DNA of 64,000 bases from contig JAZGTN010000009.1 of assembly GCA_037783415.1 (NCBI GenBank), positions 15,128,001 to 15,192,000 on the forward strand. The letters are read 5' to 3'. This document shows, in pieces, positions 55,400 through 64,000 of the stretch. The notes under the pieces were generated by a model, which was not told where the DNA came from, did not search any database, and saw only the letters and a program-made list of their open reading frames with translations. The stretch is from Leptasterias polaris. Lineage: Eukaryota > Echinodermata > Asteroidea > Forcipulatida > Asteriidae. The translations under genes and the position numbers were made by a program. Numbering within the stretch: position 1 is the stretch's first letter; the number at the start of each line of letters is the position of its first letter.

Positions 55400-56350
55400 C
55401 GAATATCTATTTTCACTTCTACTTCTGGTTTCGACCGCAAGTAAAGGTCACACGGGTCACACTTTTTGTAAGTGTTCAAGGTCAAATGGAGCCACACTCT
55501 GTGTAGCGTTTGTGACTTTGTTCAATACTTTTTCAATGATGTATAGATTGTAAAAATCCAAAGTGTGGTTCAGAAGTTATGATTTTCAAACAAAAAACTT
55601 CAACTTCCGTATTGAACCAGAAGTCAAGGTCAAATGGGGTAAGGTTTTGTGTGGCGTTTGTTAAACTTTTTACGATCTGTCCGATGATGTGTAGATTGTA
55701 AAACAAACATGTGGTTCATAAGTTATAATTTTTTCCGTTACTAAGTATCAACTTCCGGTTTCAACAGGAAGACAAGGGCAAATGAGGTCACACTTTGTGT
55801 ATTGTCTATTCAGTTTTTAAGAACCTTTCTGATGATTTTTAGATTACAAAAATCCAATGTCTGGTTCGAGAGTTATGATTTTTTTCAAGTGCTAAGCCTT
55901 GATTTTAATGACGTCAGATTTCGTTAGCAATGGTCGATGCCTAACAATACACAAAGTTTCAATTCAGTCAGTCGTTTTGTTTAGTAGATACACGGCTTCA
56001 AAATGTGCACCTTTAGGGCCTTACCACGTGACACATGATGACGTCATCACTGTACATTTCCACAAATAATGTTGTATGCATAAACGTCATAATTTTATAA
56101 ATTTTGAAAAAATTCTCATAAACTTTGCCATAAACGTCTAGTAAAAGTGTGTTTTTAACTGTTTTCAACCTGCCGCTAGAGGGCGCTTTTGATATGTGTG
56201 ACGTCTCTGGTCCTATTTTGTTTAACCAGACACTTGCCAGATTACAACATCGTTAAAAAACAACTTTAAAAAAATTGCCACTTTCAAATTACAAAGCACT
56301 TCCGGTTTCGACCAGAAGTAGAGGTCATGTGAGGTCACGCCTCCATCCAA
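55400..56350. repeat. Tandem diverged copies of an ACTTCCGGTTTCGACC repeat
   Basis: About four to five units of ~150-170 bp contain CTTCCGGTTT-type plus AGAAG(T)CAAGGTCAAATGGGG, GATGATGTGTAGATTGTAAA and GGTTCAGAAGTTATGATTTT in the same order. Single relatives are at 31.6 kb and 54.44 kb. No coding potential. Confidence 0.6.
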
Positions 56351-56359
56351 AATAAAGAC

Positions 56360-59300
56360 CTATATGACCTTAGCATTGACCCCGCAGAATACAACCACAA
56401 GAGTTTGTGATTTGTTACAGATTTTCAAAGGTTAAACAAAAAACGTTTAAAAACCTTGTAACTCGTCACCTGATGACGTCATCATGACGTCACTCCAGTA
56501 GTGTCTTCTACAAGTAAAGATCTAACTATATATGAAGTTTGAAGGTTGTGTGAGCTTGAAAAGTGTGCGTTTTTTGCGGAGAATCGCGGGGGGAAAGAAA
56601 AGAAGAAGAAGAAGTATTCAAAAAAGGGTACAAAAACAAGAGGTCTTCCGGGTGGATGCTCCAACACCTAAATACATATTATGCATGACAAGATATATGG
56701 CACGTAGCCCTCCGTACATACGGTAAAATATCAACCTTCGTAAAAACACAGCAAGCTAAATGAAAATCACACATATTTATTTTTTGTCATTTCCTACGCT
56801 TATAGGAACATGTTAATGATAATACCCCGGCATGAGAAACATGAGTAACAGATGATTCTCAATTTGGGAAATTTAAAGCACAGAAATGGACGTGCGAACC
56901 CATTACGCACAGCTGGTAATTTATGCGTAAAACCTTCATCGGTCGTGCACCTTAATCACAAAATTATTTCACTGAATTAATTTGCGTTCAGCAATTACAC
57001 CAAGTCTTCCTTCTAAAAATGTACATATATTACGAAATTTGTTCAAAACTTAATGCCCTTGGACTGTGTATCGATTGTAACTTATACTGAACCATAAGAC
57101 AAGTTTTCGTTGATTTGCAATGCTTTCTAATTCAGCACAAGTGAATGGTTACATGTTCAGTTAAATACATTTCACAGTTATATTTTCTGAAAAAAGGCCG
57201 AACAATGTTAATATGCTGGTATGACGATTTAGCAAAACAATACAACATCAAATCTACAAAGCAGGCTGCGCAGTACCACATGACGAGAAAATTATGACAA
57301 CACGGATCACAAGCTGTATGCTAAGATAAGAAATATTATCCATCACTGAATAAGTTAGGTAGTTCATATAATCCCTACTTGGAATATGTGCAGAGGCAAA
57401 ATTCCACATGCAAATAAGCATCCTGAAGGTTATTGTTTATTAAAATTGACAATTAGTGTGAGTCGTGTGGGACAGCTTGTCACATTTTTACGTAAAATAC
57501 ACTGCAAAAACTGCAACTGAGTGTTGTCATACCGATACAGATACGGGAGGAAAATTAAACAATTACACCACAGGGTACAAAAATAACTCTTAATTCTGCC
57601 AAAACGATGACACTGGTGTTATTTTAACACACTATGATGCTATTTTGATTCAATCTTCAGTATCTAAATACGTGACAACACCAATGGCGTCAATTTTAAC
57701 CTGCTCATTTTTGCTGTCATACACTGCCACAGCTTGGAAGCGGTTCAGCTGTGCTGCAGTTTCTCATCGTGGGAATTTCCAGAAATTACTCAACTTGATG
57801 GGAATTTCCGACCAACAAAACAAACTAAGTAAAACCCGTTATTTATTTTATTTGCAATCTCCATGCAATACAATACGAAACAAAACATACAAATATTTAA
57901 AATTGTCCGGATCAACTTGTCGTTTCGATTTTCTGGGAAGTATATTTGTGTTTTTAATTTACAGAACTTCCTTGACAAAATGGGCGATAGAGGTTGCTCG
58001 ACTGGTTGCTCGACTAGTTATTTACGAAAAGCGCTCTCTAGGCTGACACTGAATATAAGCGGTTGGGTACTCAAACTGAAATTTGAAAACCAAAATTGTT
58101 TTGATGTTTGAGTGTGAAATGTTTAACTTTTTGAAACCAATATTCAGATTAGATTAGATGACACAATCAGGTGACCTTTCATAAACTTATTACGTATACA
58201 GATTTTGATATTGTCAGTACCTCATCACGAACCACTATTAAATAATTCGCGAAGGAACACAGATTTGTGGTCATGATGTCAGATTACCAAAAACTTAGTG
58301 AAAAGGACATCAAATTTATAACTGTATCCGCATTCATTGAGTGACGTAGTAAATGACGTTGTTTAATGGTATTTTTTTTTGGTCGCGATATAATCGACCA
58401 CTGTCTGCCCAAGAACAAATTGAAGAAACCCTTTACACTTCCAGAAAGCAACAACCAATACAGAACATATGTAAATCAATGGTACGGGTCCATGAATATA
58501 ATTGGTACACTGGTATAAGGAAAATTAAACTGGACAGCAATTGCAAACATAATCTTTACAGTCAACGGCTGTACTTTTGAAGTAAACTAAACCACTTTAA
58601 TGTCAGTTACCAGTGTGTCAGTCGTTGTTATCAGAGCACACTTAAAGGTGCTGCATACGTTTGGTAATTGGAGCCTACTGATTGTGTTAATCCTATATAC
58701 ATGTAGGTACATACAATAAAACTAACCTGTGAAAATTTCACTTCAAAAGGCGGTCGCGTTTTTGAGATATCACCGAAAAACCGGAGCGAATATTTCCACG
58801 CATGAAGAATATTCCCCATAGGAATACACAGCCTGAGAAGCGTTTCTGACAGAACGCTTCTAAGATTCAAATTTTGGGGAATAAAAGTGATATGTTTTTC
58901 CATAACCGTAGTACTTCGAAGTTAAACGTTTCTCAAAATTCATTTTACTATCCAAAGCTGCTGTACTTCTTATACCAAGTAAGTTTTTATTACCAAACGT
59001 GTACTGTGCCTTGAATCCATTATTTGTCGTATCGTAGCTGAGCGGAAAGGAAAGCTCTGATGTTTCTGATCAGCAGAGTGTGGAATCGAGTCCCGTTCGT
59101 GACACTTAAGCAAGATATTTTTGATGCGTCATTCGGATGGGTCGTAAAGATGTGGTCCCATTTGTTGTGAAATGCACGTATAATAATCCAGTGCAATTAT
59201 CGTAAAGATTACATGGTGCCATGTAAAGGAAAAGGTCTCACACTTCAAAAACGTACCTCCGCATACTTTGCAGGAAAAACAATACTGAACGCTTTGAGAC

Positions 59301-60060
59301 GCCCGTCGGGAGTAGATAAAATAAGAGACTCCAGCGAAAAGACAAGCAAGCCGGGAAGATCATGGTGCTGTTTTCAGGGTAATCAAGAAATCGCTAGTAT
59401 CATTTCACTAATAACTTCTATGAACACCGTCCGACTTTACTCAACCTCTCAACTCTTCCGTTATTCAGAACAGTACAAGTATATATGGTTAAATCAACTC
59501 ACCTGCAACACGATTACCAGACGGTTTACTCGTTCACTTACTACTCGGTGAACCCGTGAGGATGACACAGAAGAACTAGAATAAAATTAAACATTAAATG
59601 TATAAGTAATTCATTGAACTACGGAACTTAGGCACAGTAACTTTAAATTACGAAAGGGAAAAATTATGAATAGGAAAAACAAAACTCTTCAAGGCAAAGT
59701 AAAGCGATGTTTAACAAGTTTACAAAGCACAGAAATTCCCATGATTATCATATTACTTACAGATAGGAACCGAGGTAATTTTATGTCAGAGATTGAAGAG
59801 GTGTACGGCGTTTGACAATTTGTTTACATGACTTAACAAAGGTGTTTAATGTGGTGACTTGACTAACGTTTCAGGAAGCAAAATGATTCGAAACTTCCGC
59901 ATTCAGTGAACCTTGAACCTTAAGTTGACATTTGCATACAAGTTGATAAATATTATGTACAGGAAACGTGCAAGAAATGGTACACATTATAATTGTGTTC
60001 ATGAAGCTTCGTTGTGATAGATCTAATCCTTTCTTGAAGAAAACTTCACTGGTTACATGT
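56360..60060. other. Intergenic with dispersed repeats
   Basis: No splice-supported gene found. 58720-58990 is a diverged relative of the unit duplicated at 49 kb. 59030-59200 is a degenerate SINE with a B-box-like GGAATCGAGTCCC followed by TTAAGCAAGAT. ORFs at 57645-58111 and 59213-59551 lack recognisable domains. Confidence 0.4.
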
Positions 60061-60073
60061 CACTTACGGTGTT

Positions 60074-60240
60074 CTATATCTGTCATATCGCATCTTGCTT
60101 CTCGCATTATCGAATCTCGCTTTAAGTTTGTCAATCTCGCGTTAGGTTTTCGATCTCGCGAGGTCACGCGAGATTGAAAATCTAAAGTGAGATTCGATAT
60201 TAAACACGAGAAGCGAGATGCGAGATGGCAGATATATAAC
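60074..60240. repeat. Near-perfect 165-bp hairpin of CTCGC motifs
   Basis: The arms (about 60074-60138 and 60170-60240) are reverse complements, both reading TATATCTG(T/C)CAT(A/C)TCGCATCT(T/C)GCTTCTCG. The loop of ~25 bp contains CTCGCGAG. It is probably a small hairpin-type transposable element. Confidence 0.65.
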
Positions 60241-60379
60241 ATCATAGTCACAAGGCGTATTAACTTCAAAAGCTGTTTACATATCTCTCGTAAACATATG
60301 TGACAGGCTTCAGCAACATCAACCAACTCGCAATCTACTTTCTTCCGCGCACAACCTTCTCTTCGAACATCGGACAAAC

Positions 60380-60772
60380 ACTAAAGCAGAAGATGACCGA
60401 GCCTTCTCCAATGCTGGCCCAGCTCTGCAATTCACTTCATTATAGTTACAGAAGAGCAGATTGTTGAAAATCAAGCTCCACGGTCAGTTTTAAACGTTGT
60501 CTTAAGCTCATACCTATTTAAGTATTGTTCTCAATTGCTTTTTGATTTCCTTGTAATTTTTTTTTATTTTATTCATTTGTTTTTCATTAATTGTTAATGT
60601 GTTTTTTTCTTTCTTTTGTCTAGTGCCATCTGTCTTTCTTTTTCTTTTTTCTAGTACAATTGTGTAAGAATAGTAATGTATATTGCTTGTTCATTTTATT
60701 TCTAATTTAGGCTTTTTGGTTTATTTGTAGAGCGCCATGAGCACAGGAGATGTGCGCTATAGAAATAAAGTT
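60380..60772 (+). mobile_element. LINE 3' end with tail
   Basis: EDDRAFSNAGPAL at the start matches the conserved 'GDRAFSxAGPxLWNSL' end of LINE reverse transcriptases (one frameshift before NSLH). A ~250-bp T-rich 3' region follows, ending GAGCGCCATGAGCACAGGAG next to ATGTGCGCTATAGAAATAAA, a common LINE/SINE tail. Confidence 0.65.
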
Positions 60773-60773
60773 T

Positions 60774-60885
60774 ATAATTATATTATTATTATTATTATGG
60801 TTGTGGTCGTGGTCGTGGTCGCTGTCGCTTTCGCTGCCGCTGCCGCTGCCGCTGTCGCTGTCGTTGTCGTTGTCGTTGTTGTTGT
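60774..60885. repeat. Trinucleotide microsatellite
   Basis: (TTA)n is followed by (GTCGTG)n, (GCTGCC)n and (GTCGTT)n blocks at the LINE's 3' terminus, as expected for the simple-repeat tail of some LINEs. The Val/Ala-run ORF here is spurious. Confidence 0.8.
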
Positions 60886-61419
60886 TTTGTGTTGGTTTTT
60901 CGTTTTTTTGTTTTGTTTTTTTCTAAACTTAAAAAACACGATAGCAGCACCTTTCATTTTGTTAAGGTCTGGGCCGCTCCTTTCATCATAACAAACTGTT
61001 ATACTTTCTTGCATGCGTAATGTGCACGGTCCGTTCAATTCTGTTCTTACCAAGATTGTTTGGGCTAAACAAAAATACAATGAGTGATATAAATGAGACC
61101 GGGTTTCGTTAGTGTTTCTTTTGCTGGCATCCCTCTCCCAAATCCTTTTCAATTATGCTATTGTTGAATCAGAGTTGAATAAAAATGTTTCAACTTTATT
61201 GTTACTTTTAGTTTTTATTTAAAAAACAAACAAACCCAACAACAGCCCTTCCAAACGGAACACAGGTACAAATTTGTTGTGCACAAAAACTGATTAAAAA
61301 GCAACACAAGTGGGAGTAATTTAACTACACAACAGTGCTGGGTGAAATGATATAACCCAATCACTAAAAATTAGCCAACAATTGTCAAACTCAAACATAA
61401 CCATGGTTGACAAAATAAA

Positions 61420-61710
61420 TAAACCCTAAAAAAGAGCAAAAAATATATTGACCAACTAAAGAGCAAACATATATTTTTACCAACAAAAGAGAAAATTTGT
61501 TTTAACCAACTAAAGAGCAATAATATTTTGACAAATAAAAGAGTTTGTAACAACATGTTAACCAACAAATGAGCAAACATACTTTGACCAATTTAAGAAC
61601 AAAAATACTTTGACCAACAAAATGAGCCAAAATATTTCGACCAACAAGAAAGAGAGCAACATTATTTTGACCAAAAAAAAAGAGAAAAGCTGTTATGACC
61701 AATTAATGGC
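61420..61710. repeat. Degenerate minisatellite, TTGACCAACAAAAGAGCAAA
   Basis: Eight to nine units of ~30-38 bp share TTTGACCAAC(A/T)AA(A/T)GAGCAA(A/C). They are diverged by substitutions and small indels and have no coding role. Confidence 0.7.
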
Positions 61711-62576
61711 TAATCATATGTTACTGATAAATGGGAGTAACCATTTTGCCTGAATTTTTGGTAAATGGTACTACCCAACTTCGCTGGGTAACAAAAGACC
61801 AATCCCGAAGGCAGATGGTATGTTTCAACCCGGTCACGTGCGTCACGTTAATAGGAATGTGCGTGGGTTGGAATAATTAGAGATCGTTTCAACAAAGGAT
61901 TGGCTAGTATTTATCGCCATCTTTTATGCAGTTTAATAAGGTATGTACGCTCGTGTACAGGGCACCCTCTGCTACTGTTGTGAAAATCTAAATCTAAAGG
62001 CTGTTAGTCATTTTTGCAGCGGAACAATGTAGGCAACTGGCGCTTTAATCGGTACATACAACTGCTTAGAAATGTACAGACAACAGCCGGCGGAAGTAGC
62101 AAGGAAGAGCAAAGCAATACAAAATGTGTTGAACCTTTTGTCTGACTTCTTTTTAAAACGACGACTATTGTTCAATGTGACCTCCAAAAGAATATGGTGA
62201 TATTTAACCATATATTTAACTAGTAATAAACTAGTACTTACTCTGCAGAAGACGGTTTTATGGGTAGTAATCCTGGCTGTACGACATTGCTATCACCTAA
62301 ACTATGGTTTGTCTGACCTTTGGATAGGCGAACCACATATGCGGTATTCATGCGCCAAGCCTCGCCTCGGAATATTTTGGCATGGATGTTTTACGGCTGA
62401 GAGGGCATTATTTCGTGAAATACCCAAGTCAGCGAAGTAGTTGTACGCCTGTTTTTATTTTAAAAACAATCCCTTCTCTTTTGTTTTGTTTTATTTCTAC
62501 TCCTTCTTCTTGGATAGTCTTAACAATGACACTAGATAAAGGGAAGCTTGAGTAATGCATTTTTTACTTAAAGGTA

Positions 62577-62935
62577 TTATACAGGATTGGTAGAGCTGAC
62601 AAAACAGTCGCAAACAAAGTTCATGTTTTGTGTGATTAACCATATACATGACATAACAAACCTGTGAAAATTTGAGCTCAATTGGTCATCTAGGTCACGA
62701 GAAAATAGTGAAAAGAGACCTTATGTGTTTTCTGTTTTTCAAACATCGAGTTTATTATCGCGCGCGATAAAAACGATTGTTTTACTCATTTCTCAGAAAC
62801 GATAGCATTTTAGGCAGCAATATTTTAAGGAACCTTTTTCTACCATTACTTACTTTAAATCATGTAAGTTATGTGTGAATCTGTGAACATTTGTGTTTTT
62901 CGATCTTACCAATAGTGTACAGGGCCTTTAACCAG
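62577..62935. repeat. Interspersed repeat (relative of 5.4 kb)
   Basis: Contains AACCTGTGAAAATTTGAGCT, GAGAAAATAGTGAAAA, AAACATCGAGTTTATTATCG and TTGTTTTACTCATTTCTC in the same order as 5396-5690. No ORF. Confidence 0.5.
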
Positions 62936-63340
62936 CATTTTTGCTAATATCGACTTATTAGTTTTGGGCGAAAACAGTTTTTGGCCTGAACTAATCAGTA
63001 AAAGTTGAAAATATTTCGTGCGGATCTCACTTCACATGATTAATACATAATTACAGAATGTTTCACAAAAACACTCACACTTGTTGAAGACGCTAGCAAT
63101 ATAGAGTGTGTGTATATTGTGATACCTCCCGTAGTAACTTGTGAAAAAGAACTCGAAGAAAATGACCCCGCCCCCCAAAATGGTGGAAATAGTAGAAGAG
63201 CATTTTGCGGAGGTGAGTTCCGCATCTGCATGGACTCAAAACCCTACCCATGAAAACAAACAGATTTGGTTTGCCCCACAAGGTGGCCGCGGTGCCCAGT
63301 GTCATCATCATATTGGCCTATTAATATCCCGTCGTAAAAG

Positions 63341-63999
63341 ACGGTGAGTTCGGTGTCTGTCACAATCATCAATGTTGTCTTTAGAACAGACTCCAATGAG
63401 TGGATAGCTGAGTGCCAGGAGGAGCGATCCAGTGCAACAGTCTCCCAGGTGGCAACTGGGATGTTGAAAGCAGCCAGGTCTCACTTTAGGACGTCCTTGA
63501 AGCGCAACCTAGGGCGGCCACGAGGACGTGGGGCAGCAGCCCGTTCGTCATAGAAGATGTCCTTAAGGAGGCGGCCATCATCCAGTCTGCAGACATGACA
63601 ACTCCAGCGAAGGCAACACTCTCTCAGCATGGTAAACATATAAGTTGCTTCCAGTGAGTTCAAGGATCAATATGTTTCGGACACGATCATACCCTGAGAT
63701 GCCAAGTATGGCAACGAAAGTAAAATTAGTTCAGGCGACGTTCCTGGCGACTGTACGTGGGCCAAGACTCACCTCAATATTAAAAAAGAGTAGTCAACAC
63801 GCAACCCATAGCTGTCTCCTTCTAATGATGATGTGATCGAGTTGGTGCCAGCGGCGAGAGCTTGGGTGCATCCAGGTGACCTTGGAGCGAGGTGAGCCTG
63901 CAAAAAACGTGCTAGCACAATACAGGTTAAGACCAGCACGGTGCTCGTTGACCAGTTCATCTTTCCCAGACCTTGGAATCCCGTCACTCCACCAAGCAT
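63341..63999 (-). pseudogene. Internally deleted LINE (endonuclease and C-terminal pieces)
   Basis: From the window edge the minus strand encodes GLNLYCASTFF, SKVTWMHPSSRRWHQLDHI, IIRRR, matching the AP-type endonuclease of CR1/L2-like LINEs ('TWMHPRSRxWHxLDYII'). Within ~150 bp, in place of the missing ~1.5-2 kb of reverse transcriptase, follows RWSCHVCRLDDGRLLKDIFY, RPRGRPRLRFKDVLKRDL, the C-terminal segment of the same class. Frameshifts separate the pieces. The element continues beyond the window. Confidence 0.7.
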
Positions 64000-64000
64000 T

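Noticed and set aside
57645..58111. Two overlapping plus-strand ORFs of 133 and 82 codons
   Set aside because: They use non-ATG or poor starts, overlap in different frames, and show no domain or splice context.
60737..61152. ORFs with Val/Ala/Thr homopolymer runs
   Set aside because: They are translations of the trinucleotide microsatellite at the LINE tail.

Overview
The window looks like deuterostome invertebrate nuclear DNA, most likely an echinoderm. It is AT-rich and has intron-split genes with standard GT/AG splice sites. The short motif TAGGCCTAT is scattered through it, tRNA-derived SINEs are present, and there is debris from many transposon classes (Penelope-like, CR1/L2-type LINE, DIRS-like, LTR, Harbinger/ISL2EU-like, THAP-type, several MITEs). 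The organism assignment is inference. All gene models were built by hand from reading frame, splice-site and intron-phase agreement; no transcript or database evidence was available.

4.3-11.6 kb, plus strand: the centrepiece. Thirteen phase-compatible exons make a 450-residue type I receptor: signal peptide, one Ig domain in a single phase 1-1 exon, a run of small Thr-rich stalk exons, a transmembrane segment, and a ~200-residue tail with two ITIMs, one ITSM-type motif, a YxN motif and a PPPPPR stretch. The three inhibitory-type tyrosines are 25 and 24 residues apart, close to the spacing in vertebrate receptors that recruit tandem-SH2 phosphatases. 17.4-18.0 kb holds a broken duplicate of its first two exons. 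24.0-27.0 kb (minus) holds a different Ig receptor whose Ig domain and transmembrane segment are each split by an intron. 54.7-55.1 kb (minus) holds a signal-peptide plus V-like Ig exon. The region therefore carries several diverged Ig receptor genes.

33.0-35.3 kb, plus strand: a three-exon gene for a 233-residue protein whose C-terminal half matches the Cys-rich intracellular 'ballast' domain of vertebrate P2X7, with no channel part. 43.7-50.7 kb, minus strand: a THAP zinc-finger plus DDE (RNase H-like) transposase-derived gene of about 12 recognisable exons, broken by stops and frameshifts.

The rest is mostly mobile DNA. A 1.97-kb element built from CCCATATGGG palindromes and ~61-bp tandem repeats, with ~34-bp terminal inverted repeats and a 2-bp AT target duplication, sits inside a Penelope-like reverse transcriptase gene (38.1-42.3 kb). 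A second copy at 19.6-21.6 kb is itself split by a 446-bp MITE. A larger TIR element (35.7-37.1 kb) with related termini carries a small acidic ORF. A foldback element with ~440-bp arms lies at 52.6-54.3 kb. The window starts in a DDE transposase fragment and ends in an internally deleted LINE.
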